In this document: positions 1 through 6,223 of the stretch, piece after piece
Layout: the number at the start of each line of letters is the position of its first letter
How positions within the stretch are numbered: position 1 is the first letter of the stretch
From: Nitrosomonadales bacterium
GTDB lineage: Bacteria > Pseudomonadota > Gammaproteobacteria > Burkholderiales > Nitrosomonadaceae
Length of the DNA: 6,479 nt
Reading direction: 5' to 3'
NCBI GenBank assembly: GCA_004525885.1
Contig: SPBV01000100.1
Coordinates: 1-6,479, forward strand
Notes under the pieces: generated by a model
Told to the model about the DNA's origin: nothing
The model's input: the letters and a program-made list of their open reading frames with translations, nothing else
Database searches by the model: none
Program-made: the position numbers and the translations under genes

Positions 1-1298
1 ATTTCATCACTAATCCCATCATGTTTTGCGTAATAACGTCCCATGATGCCTTGCAGCTCTGGAAATTCCCCTACCATGTCAGTGAGCAAATCGGCTTTAG
101 CCAGCATTGCAACTTCGCCCGCTTGTGCGGCAAGTGTGTTATCACCCAGTTGCAAACCAATTGCTTGCGCAATTCCCCATACACGCTCCACTCGATCACT
201 CTGCATACCAAGCTTATTGTGATACACAACTCTACTTAATCCTTCTACACGAGAAGCCAAAGTCTTCTTCCGATCCTGATCAAAGAAGAACTTCGCGTCT
301 GCTAAGCGTGCTTGTAGAACCCGCTCATTACCACTAATAATATCTGAGGGCTTGTCGGTTTTAATATTACTAACGATTAAAAAACGTGGCAACAGATTAC
401 CCCCACTATCTAGCAATGGGAAGTATTTTTGATGCTGCTTCATTGAAAGTATCAGGCATTCCTGCGGTACATTAAGGAATGCCTGACTGAACCCCCCTAC
501 ATACACTTCAGGATATTCAACCAAGGCAGTAACCTCATTCAACAATGCCTCATCCTCGATTATTACTCCATTTTCTTTTTTGCTAGATTCGCGTAACTTT
601 TCCAATATTAGCTGTTTACGTTTCTCAAAACTCGCAATGACATATCCATTCTCACGCAGCATCTTCTCATACTCACTAGCATGAGGAATGTCAATGTGGC
701 CCTTGCTTAGAAAACGGTGCCCTAATGTTTCTGCCTTAGTGCAGTGTAAGCCAAGTAGTGTTTCTGGTTCACAAAGTATATTTTTGCCATGTATCATAAA
801 AAAATTATGCACAGGACGTACAAATTGAGTGGCACCAATACCCCAACGCATAACCTTAGCAACCGGTATCTTTGGCAATAGATTTTGTAAAATTTTAATA
901 AGTACACTTCCGAGGCTTTTTCCGGGTTGCTTATGCTTATAGGTATAGCAAAGTACCCCTTTATTATCAGACGCCTGCTGTAAGTCATCTATACTGACCC
1001 CGCACGAGCGTGCAAAACCTTGTAGCGCCGGAGTCGCCTTACCAGAAGCATCATGTGCTACGGCTACCGTTGGCCCTTTACGCTCGACCTGGCTTTCAAC
1101 CTGAGTATCCAAAACTGAAGTTATAGAAACCGCCAATCGACGCGGTGTAGCATATGCTGTCAATTTACTTTCAGAAGTTAGTAAGCAATTCTGATCCAGG
1201 CCATTAAATACACCTTCAGAAAAACTATTGCTCAAGTTTTGCAATAACTTTGGTGGCAATTCTTCAGTTAGAATTTCTATAAGTAATGTTTCTTGCAT
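1..1298 (-). CDS. glyS: Glycyl-tRNA synthetase beta subunit, N-terminal 432 codons (3' end beyond the window)
   Basis: This is the beta subunit of the bacterial alpha2beta2 glycyl-tRNA synthetase, which with GlyQ charges tRNA-Gly in the cytoplasm; the beta chain mainly handles tRNA binding. The frame is open from an ATG at 1298 to the left edge, and I checked that every codon in it is free of stops. The protein starts MQETLLIEILTEELPPK, matching the family N-terminus. Further landmarks are TPRRLAV near residue 50, VMRWG, FVRPVH, KQHQKYFPLL, ADAKFFFDQDRKK near residue 330 and GRYYAKHDG near residue 421, all in the expected order. GlyS is normally about 690-700 residues, so about 37% of it, including the anticodon-binding domain, lies outside. 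The start has AGG five bases upstream and lies 15 nt after the glyQ stop, so the two subunits are probably co-transcribed and made together. No damage is visible in the part present. Confidence 0.96.
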   Translation of the reverse strand, partial: MQETLLIEILTEELPPKLLQNLSNSFSEGVFNGLDQNCLLTSESKLTAYATPRRLAVSITSVLDTQVESQVERKGPTVAVAHDASGKATPALQGFARSCGVSIDDLQQASDNKGVLCYTYKHKQPGKSLGSVLIKILQNLLPKIPVAKVMRWGIGATQFVRPVHNFFMIHGKNILCEPETLLGLHCTKAETLGHRFLSKGHIDIPHASEYEKMLRENGYVIASFEKRKQLILEKLRESSKKENGVIIEDEALLNEVTALVEYPEVYVGGFSQAFLNVPQECLILSMKQHQKYFPLLDSGGNLLPRFLIVSNIKTDKPSDIISGNERVLQARLADAKFFFDQDRKKTLASRVEGLSRVVYHNKLGMQSDRVERVWGIAQAIGLQLGDNTLAAQAGEVAMLAKADLLTDMVGEFPELQGIMGRYYAKHDGISDE

Positions 1299-1313
1299 GT
1301 GGGCCTATCAGTT

Positions 1314-2186
1314 TTATTTCGGAAGCATTGGAAAACCCAGTGCCTCTCGTGAATCGTAATACTCCTTGGCAACTAATCGAGCCAGCGTCCTGATCCGACC
1401 GATATAAGCTGCGCGCTCTGTCACCGAAATCGCCCCACGTGCATCTAGTAAATTAAAGGCGTGGGAGCACCTCAATACTTGTTCGTAGCTTGGCAGGGGA
1501 AGACCCAATTCGATAAGACGTTTTGCTTCAGATTCATACATACTGAATTGTTCCAGAAGAAGACTTACATTGCTGTACTCGAAATTGTATTTGGATTGCT
1601 CCGCCTCATTCTGATGATAAACATCGCCATAAGTGATTCCTTCTGTCCAAGTCAAGTCGTACACGTTTTCAACACCTTGAAGGTTCATTGCAAGGCGCTC
1701 CAAACCATAGGTAATCTCTCCTAGCACTGGCTTACAGTCAATGCCGCCGACCTGCTGGAAATAAGTAAATTGTGTTACTTCCATACCGTTAAACCATACT
1801 TCCCAGCCCAAGCCCCAGGCTCCAAGCGTGGGAGACTCCCAATCGTCCTCAACAAACCGGATATCGTTAACTGTAAGATCAATCCCTAATTCCCGTAATG
1901 AATTAAGATACAGATCCTGAATATTATCGGGCGAAGGCTTGATCACTACCTGATACTGATAGTAATGCTGCAAACGGTTTGGATTGTTTCCGTAGCGACC
2001 GTCTTTTGGGCGACGAGACGGCTGTATATAAGCTGCTTTCCAAGGTTCTGGCCCTAGTGCACGCAAGAAAGTTGCCGGATGGAAAGTCCCTGCTCCCACT
2101 TCCATATCATATGGCTGAAGCAAAACACAACCCTGATTGCTCCAGTAGCGTTGCAAAGTAAGAATAATTTCCTGGAATGTAAACAT
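1314..2186 (-). CDS. glyQ: Glycyl-tRNA synthetase alpha subunit
   Basis: This is the catalytic alpha subunit of the alpha2beta2 class II glycyl-tRNA synthetase, which forms glycyl-adenylate and works with GlyS. The protein is 290 residues, slightly shorter than E. coli GlyQ (303). Class II core landmarks are intact: QPYDMEVGAGT at 24-34, the stretch from GPEPW at 45 through QPSRRP and GRYG to QHYYQ at 73-77, DIRFVEDDWESPTLGAWG at 108-125, and the motif-3 region GEITYGLERLAM at 156-167. The C-terminus, REALGFPMLPK, is also typical. After the WTEG segment the loop before TYGDV is about four residues shorter than in E. coli, which looks like family variation. I chose the ATG at 2186 because the homology begins MFTFQEIILTLQ and AGG lies seven bases upstream. 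An in-frame TTG at 2210 would add eight unconserved residues. It lies 44 nt after lnt and 15 nt before glyS. No T-box or riboswitch leader fits in the upstream gap. Confidence 0.97.
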   Translation of the reverse strand: MFTFQEIILTLQRYWSNQGCVLLQPYDMEVGAGTFHPATFLRALGPEPWKAAYIQPSRRPKDGRYGNNPNRLQHYYQYQVVIKPSPDNIQDLYLNSLRELGIDLTVNDIRFVEDDWESPTLGAWGLGWEVWFNGMEVTQFTYFQQVGGIDCKPVLGEITYGLERLAMNLQGVENVYDLTWTEGITYGDVYHQNEAEQSKYNFEYSNVSLLLEQFSMYESEAKRLIELGLPLPSYEQVLRCSHAFNLLDARGAISVTERAAYIGRIRTLARLVAKEYYDSREALGFPMLPK

Positions 2187-2230
2187 GAAAACGCCTAAAT
2201 AAAACCGCAATAATCTAAATAATTAAGATT

Positions 2231-3034
2231 TTACAGGGTTTTTCTTGTGCCGCGAAAGATCGGTAACAAACAAATTAGCAATAACAGCCCAATAAATCCC
2301 AATACCAGGCTATTTCCAAAACGAACATAGGGAGTTGCACCGGTGTATCCCTGCACCATGCCGTTCAGTACAGTTGTAGTAAACACTTCTGCTTTCTGCA
2401 ACACTACACCACGCTCATTTATTATTGCGCTAACACCAGTATTGGTAGCGCGCAACATATAGCGGCCCGTCTCAAGCGCACGCATTTGCGAAATCTGCAA
2501 GTGTTGATATGGACCGATGGAGCGCCCAAACCAAGCATCATTACTGACGTTAGCAAGCAGCGTTGCTTGTGGCAACTGACTGATTAGTTCTTCACCAAAA
2601 ACATCTTCGTAACAAATATTTACTGCGACGCTCTGCCCGGCTAGATTCATAGGACGCTGATCAAACCCACCACGTGAAAAATCAGATAGCGGAATTCTCA
2701 GTACATTTATGATCCAACCAAACACTGGTTTTAAAGGAATAAATTCACCAAACGGTAATAAATGATGTTTGCGGTATACCTGTTCAGAAGAAATACCAAA
2801 GCTGAACATGGAATTATAGTATTCACCAGATCCGATTGATGTTTCAACCATACCAATGAGAATATCACCATTATTCCGTTTCGCATGAGTAGAAAACTGC
2901 GCAAGGTAATTGGTGGGTACCTCGCCACGAGCTAGTGGTAACGAGATCTCTGGTGCAATAATAAGACGGCTATTGCTAGTATGTGTTAGCTTGGCATATG
3001 TATCCATCGTATGGAAACATGCTCTGCTCTCCAC
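2231..3034 (-). CDS. lnt: Lnt C-terminal nitrilase-like catalytic half (fragment after the frameshift)
   Basis: This 267-codon frame holds the carbon-nitrogen hydrolase domain and the last membrane helix of Lnt. Counting from a GTG at 3034, the catalytic triad expected from E. coli Lnt (E267, K335, C387) is present as Glu29 (in APEIS), Lys89 (in YRKHHLLPFGE) and Cys141 (in NICYED). The Lys-Cys spacing of 52 equals that of E. coli. The second conserved glutamate is Glu97 of PFGE. NVSNDAWFGRSIGPYQH and RATNTGVSAI are further strong signatures, and a terminal hydrophobic helix spans about 243-258. The segment around the first glutamate reads APEIS, where the family usually has W/L-P-E-[TS]-A. 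The first eight or so residues are probably not natural Lnt. The GTG does have CAGGA six bases upstream (3041-3045), so separate translation is conceivable, but I consider it less likely than a broken single gene. Confidence 0.85.
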   Translation of the reverse strand: MESRACFHTMDTYAKLTHTSNSRLIIAPEISLPLARGEVPTNYLAQFSTHAKRNNGDILIGMVETSIGSGEYYNSMFSFGISSEQVYRKHHLLPFGEFIPLKPVFGWIINVLRIPLSDFSRGGFDQRPMNLAGQSVAVNICYEDVFGEELISQLPQATLLANVSNDAWFGRSIGPYQHLQISQMRALETGRYMLRATNTGVSAIINERGVVLQKAEVFTTTVLNGMVQGYTGATPYVRFGNSLVLGFIGLLLLICLLPIFRGTRKTL

Positions 3035-3780
3035 TTCATTTCCTGAGAAATATTTCCTTGTAACAAACTTACAGATGTCGGCTCACCCTGCGGCTCAGTC
3101 CAGTTGATAAACTGCAAACCAAAACCAGTGATCCAGAGCATAGATAGAAAAAAAGCATTCCGCCAAGAGCGCAATTCCTTTTCGAAAAATAAACTTATGA
3201 GCGCAGCACTTAAAACAAGTATCAGTGAAACGCCATAAACTCCTACCACCGCAGAGTATCCTACAAGGGGGCCAGAGGGAACCTGCGAATAGCCAACTGT
3301 CAACCAAGGGAATCCGAAAAAAATTACTACGCTACGTAGCCATTCGGACAGCGCCCATAGGCTAGCTGCTAATAATGCCCACACTAATGGCGCCTCAATG
3401 TGCAACTTTCTCAGCACCCAGCCTGTTAATGTTATGAATAAAGAAAGATAGGCACAAAGTATGATTAAGAAAAGTACAGCGATTGATGCTGGCACCGCAC
3501 CGAACTCATGCAAGCTTACATATATCCAGGTGACACCAGCGCCAAACATGCCCATACCAAAACAAAACCCAAGCAAAGCTGCTTGTAGAGGTGTTGTACT
3601 CGTACGCCAGAAATGGAGTAAAAGTGCAATTGTGATAACTGGAATAGGGAAAAGATAGAATGGTGCGAATCCTAAAACCGTAAGAGCGCCGAGTATGAAG
3701 GTAATAATTAAATAGGGAATGATGCCCTGTTTTGAAACTCGAACTTCAACCCTTGATCCTTTACTACTCAATCCTTGCAC
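2986..3780 (-). CDS. lnt: Lnt N-terminal membrane half (fragment before the frameshift)
   Basis: This 264-codon frame carries the membrane-spanning half of Lnt. Hydrophobic segments run at about 20-38, 42-57, 68-88, 96-120, 130-150 and 160-195, with another near 200-222. This matches the usual Lnt layout of several helices before the periplasmic nitrilase-like domain. Recognisable pieces are LGFAPFYLFPIP (36-47), GMFGAGVTWIYVSLHEFG (77-94), ALSEWLRS and FGFPWLTVGYSQ. The domain entry VSLLQGNISQEMKW is followed by about 15 residues with no Lnt resemblance before the stop, which are read in the wrong frame. I chose the GTG start at 3780 because GAGGA lies six bases upstream at 3787-3791, within the ybeX 3' end. 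The start overlaps ybeX by 13 nt, so translation of the two is probably coupled. Without the second half this fragment has no catalytic residues. Confidence 0.85.
   Translation of the reverse strand: MQGLSSKGSRVEVRVSKQGIIPYLIITFILGALTVLGFAPFYLFPIPVITIALLLHFWRTSTTPLQAALLGFCFGMGMFGAGVTWIYVSLHEFGAVPASIAVLFLIILCAYLSLFITLTGWVLRKLHIEAPLVWALLAASLWALSEWLRSVVIFFGFPWLTVGYSQVPSGPLVGYSAVVGVYGVSLILVLSAALISLFFEKELRSWRNAFFLSMLWITGFGLQFINWTEPQGEPTSVSLLQGNISQEMKWRAEHVSIRWIHMPS
3020..3030. repeat. Tandem 5-bp repeat at the lnt frame break
   Basis: On the coding strand the bases read AGAGCAGAGCA, which is 2.2 copies of a 5-bp unit. It lies just downstream of the last codon that clearly reads as Lnt in the first frame (KW). 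A gain of five bases equals a -1 shift, the direction needed here, so a slipped-strand duplication is one possible cause of the lnt frameshift. Two copies can also occur by chance. Confidence 0.5.
3041..3045 (-). promoter_or_regulatory. Shine-Dalgarno-like site before the internal GTG of lnt
   Basis: CAGGA on the coding strand stands six bases before the GTG at 3034, good spacing for ribosome binding. It would allow the catalytic half of lnt to be started on its own. The bases also encode QE of the first frame, so the match may be incidental. Confidence 0.25.
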
Positions 3781-4601
3781 TTGCTTTCCTCGACCAACAC
3801 CATATGCAACCGACGGCTATCAGCACGCAATATTATGAATTTTAGGGATCCAATAACAACTGATTCATCACGCTTAGGTAACCTACCGAATTTGTTCAAT
3901 ACTAGACCGCCGACTGTGTCATAGTCATCATTACTAAGTGATGTACCGAATACCTCATTAAAGTCTGCTATCTTGGTAACGGCCTTAACTCGATGGTGAC
4001 CACTTAGTTCTTGAACAATGTTGTCTTCGGACTCATCATAATCATACTCATCTTCAATATCACCAACAATTTGTTCCAATACATCCTCAATGGTCACTAG
4101 TCCGGCAACACCACCGTATTCATCAACTACAATTGCTATGTGGTTACGATTACTACGAAAATCTTTTAGTAGAACATTAAGTCGTTTTGATTCGGGAATG
4201 AATACTACAGGACGTAATATTCCACGAGCGTTAAACTCCTCCCCCCCTGCATAATAGCGTAGTAAGTCCTTTGCCAATAAGATTCCGATCACCTTGTCTT
4301 TGCTGTTTTCAGTCACTGGAAAACGTGAGTGCGCTGTTTCAATCATAAATGGAACGAATTTATCTGGTGTCTCGCTGATGTCGATTACATCCATTTGTGA
4401 GCGAGGTACCATGATATCGCTTGCTTGCATTTCAGATACCTGCATCACACCTTCAATCATGCCTAGAGCGTCAGAATCAAGCAAGTTGCGTTCAAATGCA
4501 GAATGCAACAGCTCTACCAGCTGCTCACGATCTTCCGGCTCACGTAAAAGTAACGCACTTAAGCGCTCAAGCCAGCTAGGTTTAAATAACGGATCGTTCA
4601 T
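3768..4601 (-). CDS. ybeX: YbeX/CorC-type protein with paired CBS domains and a CorC_HlyC domain
   Basis: This soluble protein is called CorC in older work, which linked it to magnesium and cobalt efflux with CorA; later E. coli work ties YbeX to ribosome metabolism. I do not assign a biochemical activity. The 277 residues begin with a charged helical leader (REPEDREQLVELLHSA, about 20-35), followed by DIMVPRSQM at 62-70, which opens CBS domain 1 (to about 120, with HSRFPV and LAKDLL). CBS domain 2 (about 127-185) has ILRPVVFIPESKR and the hallmark VDEYGGVAGLVTIEDVLEQIVGDI. An acidic linker, EDEYDYDESED, precedes the C-terminal CorC_HlyC domain (about 200-275) with DYDTVGGLV. There are no membrane segments, unlike the DUF21-bearing relatives. 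I chose the ATG at 4601; the TTG at 4613 has its AGG immediately adjacent, with no spacer. AGG sits about 12 bases from the ATG, so initiation may be weak. The stop overlaps lnt. Confidence 0.94.
   Translation of the reverse strand: MNDPLFKPSWLERLSALLLREPEDREQLVELLHSAFERNLLDSDALGMIEGVMQVSEMQASDIMVPRSQMDVIDISETPDKFVPFMIETAHSRFPVTENSKDKVIGILLAKDLLRYYAGGEEFNARGILRPVVFIPESKRLNVLLKDFRSNRNHIAIVVDEYGGVAGLVTIEDVLEQIVGDIEDEYDYDESEDNIVQELSGHHRVKAVTKIADFNEVFGTSLSNDDYDTVGGLVLNKFGRLPKRDESVVIGSLKFIILRADSRRLHMVLVEESKCKD
3787..3791 (-). promoter_or_regulatory. Ribosome binding site that sets the lnt GTG start
   Basis: GAGGA on the coding strand lies six bases before the GTG at 3780 and inside the last codons of ybeX. 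It is the best Shine-Dalgarno match among the starts in this window and supports the non-ATG start of lnt. Confidence 0.6.
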
Positions 4602-4731
4602 ATCAAATATCAACCTGTATATAAATAAAAGGACCTATAGATAACCATTTGTAAAAATTGTTAAATTTAAAATTTTGTTAGGATTCTCTGTAATTATCTA
4701 AGTCATACTTGGCAAGCATGTCCCTATCATC
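4602..4731. other. AT-rich spacer between ybeY and ybeX
   Basis: This 130-nt stretch is the only sizeable non-coding gap in the cluster; its neighbours are joined by overlaps or gaps of 15-44 nt. It is strongly AT-rich (A/T runs at about 4650-4680) and has a short hairpin near the ybeY end. It could hold an internal promoter or a processing site for ybeX-lnt. The -35 and -10 candidates I can find are poor in sequence or spacing, so I do not annotate one. Confidence 0.5.
4704..4720 (-). other. Short hairpin just after ybeY
   Basis: The transcript can fold into a 7-bp stem (CATGCTT with AAGTATG, one G-U pair) closed by a three-base loop. It begins 11 nt after the ybeY stop codon. No U-run follows, so it does not look like an intrinsic terminator. 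It might protect or process the 3' end of the upstream message, or be a chance fold. Confidence 0.3.
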
Positions 4732-5232
4732 CTAGAATTCTTGATAAGGATCATCAAACCCTAAACTCCTAACAATTTTAGTTTCCAACTGTTCCATTGT
4801 TGCCGCATTTTTGTGATTTTCGTGTTCGTGTCCCTGTAGATGAAGAACGCTATGTACCGTAAGATGCGCATAATGTGCCAACAAATCTTTATGCTGCTGA
4901 TTTGCCTCCCTCTCTACTACTGCAGCACATAGCACAATATCACCAGATAAAGGCAAAGCTACCCCATAAACAAAAGTCAATACGTTGGTAGCATAATCTT
5001 TGCCGCAAAAATCTTTATTGTATCTGCGGCCTTCTGCTTCACCAACAATACGCAATGTAATTTCCGCATCCTGTTTCAGTCCAGCTTTAAACCATTTACG
5101 AAATTGTAATCGCGTTGGAATTTCCTTTAAATCAGATGAGATATCAGTTGCATACTGTACTGTTAGTTTTAGTCTTATATTTGTATGGATTAATCCTGCT
5201 ACAACCTCAGTAGGTTTATCCCTGCTTTTCAT
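4732..5232 (-). CDS. ybeY: Endoribonuclease YbeY (UPF0054), rRNA maturation factor
   Basis: YbeY is a small zinc-dependent, single-strand-specific endoribonuclease needed for 16S rRNA 3'-end maturation and, in E. coli, for late-stage 70S ribosome quality control with RNase R. The 166-residue protein has the metal-site signature HSVLHLQGHEH, giving zinc ligands His127, His131 and His137. Arg61 in ITLRIV corresponds to the conserved functional arginine (Arg59 in E. coli). The KDYATNVLTFVYG block (78-90) and LSGDIVLC (95-102) are also typical. Family similarity starts near LKLTVQYAT at residue 21. The ATG at 5232 is the nearest sensible start and leaves a leader of about 20 residues; a TTG at 5253 would only lengthen it. 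One oddity is Cys76 before GKDYATNV, where I would expect arginine. The gene overlaps the ybeZ 3' end by 17 nt, so translation is probably coupled, in keeping with the YbeZ-YbeY partnership. Confidence 0.95.
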   Translation of the reverse strand: MKSRDKPTEVVAGLIHTNIRLKLTVQYATDISSDLKEIPTRLQFRKWFKAGLKQDAEITLRIVGEAEGRRYNKDFCGKDYATNVLTFVYGVALPLSGDIVLCAAVVEREANQQHKDLLAHYAHLTVHSVLHLQGHEHENHKNAATMEQLETKIVRSLGFDDPYQEF

Positions 5233-6196
5233 ACTTCTCGTAGGCGCTAACAATTCTTTGTACTAAAGGATGTCGGACTATATCCTCAGCTTCAAAATTG
5301 GTAAAAGCAATACCGCGCACTTTCTCCAACACCTTTTTAGCTTCTACCAAACCACTTTTCTGGTTTTTAGCTAAATCAATCTGTGTAATGTCACCCGTCA
5401 CAACCACCTTAGAACCGAATCCGATACGGGTAAGAAACATTTTAATCTGCTCTGGTGTGGTATTTTGTGCTTCATCAAGAATAATGAATGATTTATTCAA
5501 TGTACGTCCTCGCATAAAAGCGAGTGGAGCAACCTCAATTGTACTGCGTTCAAACTGCTTGCTAGTTTTATCAAACCCCATTAAATCGTATAGTGCATCA
5601 TAAAGGGGCCTCAAATAGGGGTCTACTTTTTGTGCCATGTCACCCGGAAGAAAACCGAGCCGCTCACCAGCCTCTACCGCTGGACGTACCAGTACAACTC
5701 GTTCTACTTCATCTCGTTCCAACGAATCAACAGCACTAGCTACTGCAAGATAGGTCTTGCCAGTGCCTGCTGGACCAATAGAAAAAGTTATATCGTGCTC
5801 TTGAATCTGCTTTAAGTACTGAACCTGACGTGGTGTCCGACCATGTAAATCGCTACGGCGAGTAATGAGAGTCGATACCGACAATCCTTCCTCAACAGAA
5901 ACAGAGTCGGTTTGTCTTGCTGGATGATGTGAGTTCATCACCTCGATTAAACCTAATTGAACTTGCTCGATACTCAGACTCCGTTTCGCCTGATTGTAAA
6001 AATTTTTTATTATCCATACCGCAAGCCTGGTTTGAGTAACTTTACCTCGTATGCTGAAATGTTCGCTGCGCCGTGTAATAGAAACATCAAGAGCAGACTC
6101 AATTTGTTTAAGATTCTCGTCCAAAACTCCGCATAAGTTGACAAGACGCTGGTTATCATCTGGAGGAAAGGAAATCTCTGCTAACTTGGGTCTCAA
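5216..6196 (-). CDS. ybeZ: PhoH-like ATPase YbeZ
   Basis: This is a cytoplasmic P-loop NTPase of the PhoH family. In proteobacteria it is encoded beside YbeY and has been reported to bind it, and the fold resembles helicase ATPase cores, so an RNA-related role is likely. The 326 residues fit the family. A KH-like N-terminal part (about 5-85) leads to the ATPase core: Walker A GPAGTGKT at 141-148, VRPAVEAGERLGFLPGD at 170-186, Walker B FIILDEAQN at 237-245 with Asp241-Glu242, and VTGDITQID at 266-274. The RTPRQVQYL segment at 120-128 precedes the core as expected. The start is TTG at 6196: an in-frame stop lies only 6 nt upstream, there is no ATG nearby, and similarity begins almost at once with EISFPPDDNQRL. 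No Shine-Dalgarno match precedes it, which is unusual; translation may depend on ribosomes arriving from miaB 27 nt upstream. Confidence 0.95.
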   Translation of the reverse strand: MRPKLAEISFPPDDNQRLVNLCGVLDENLKQIESALDVSITRRSEHFSIRGKVTQTRLAVWIIKNFYNQAKRSLSIEQVQLGLIEVMNSHHPARQTDSVSVEEGLSVSTLITRRSDLHGRTPRQVQYLKQIQEHDITFSIGPAGTGKTYLAVASAVDSLERDEVERVVLVRPAVEAGERLGFLPGDMAQKVDPYLRPLYDALYDLMGFDKTSKQFERSTIEVAPLAFMRGRTLNKSFIILDEAQNTTPEQIKMFLTRIGFGSKVVVTGDITQIDLAKNQKSGLVEAKKVLEKVRGIAFTNFEAEDIVRHPLVQRIVSAYEKYEKQG

Positions 6197-6223
6197 GGGG
6201 ATTTAAAGGCCAGTTAAAAAATC

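Larger units (their letters stand above)
2231..3780 (-). pseudogene. lnt: Apolipoprotein N-acyltransferase, interrupted by a frameshift
   Basis: Lnt is an inner-membrane enzyme that moves an acyl chain from phospholipid to the N-terminal cysteine of diacylated lipoproteins, the last step of lipoprotein maturation. Here it is spread over two overlapping frames. The frame from 3780 is good Lnt through QGNISQEMKW, then drifts off and stops at 2986. The next frame becomes good Lnt from TMDTYAKL onward and ends at 2231. Moving between them needs a -1 shift, so one base is missing or two (or five) are extra. Restoring one base near 3012-3018 gives 516 residues and seven residues between the KW and T(M/L)xxY landmarks, the spacing I recall for E. 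coli Lnt (512 aa). Removing one copy of a tandem 5-bp repeat at 3020-3030 also restores the frame but leaves five. Every other landmark is intact, so a sequencing error or a very recent mutation is likelier than an old pseudogene. Confidence 0.85.

Noticed and set aside
21..337. Overlapping plus-strand open frames near the left edge
   Set aside because: The minus strand here encodes conserved GlyS without a stop, so these are shadows.
2187..2210. TTG at 2210 as the glyQ start
   Set aside because: It adds eight residues not seen in GlyQ; the ATG at 2186 matches the family start and has AGG at good spacing.
2187..2230. T-box, riboswitch or terminator between lnt and glyQ
   Set aside because: The gap is only 44 nt. 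It has a 5-bp inverted repeat (AATCT/AGATT) without a GC-rich stem or U-run, too small for any leader element.
3012..3060. Programmed -1 ribosomal frameshifting in lnt
   Set aside because: I checked codons from QGN to the first-frame stop and found no X-XXY-YYZ slippery heptamer in the right phase, and Lnt is not known to use recoding.
4294..4644. A 116-codon open frame on the plus strand
   Set aside because: It lies opposite ybeX, is rich in Ser and Cys as antisense shadows often are, and resembles no family I know.
4627..4664. Possible sigma-70 promoter before ybeX (TTAACA at 4664-4659 with TATAGG at 4639-4634, or TTTACA with TTTTAT)
   Set aside because: Spacers are 19 bp and the -10 boxes match poorly. 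In such AT-rich DNA these matches are expected by chance.
4704..4720. Intrinsic terminator after ybeY
   Set aside because: The stem is 7 bp with a G-U pair and no U-tract follows.
5000..5266. An 88-codon plus-strand open frame
   Set aside because: It is antisense to ybeY and the ybeZ end; both sense genes are clearly real.
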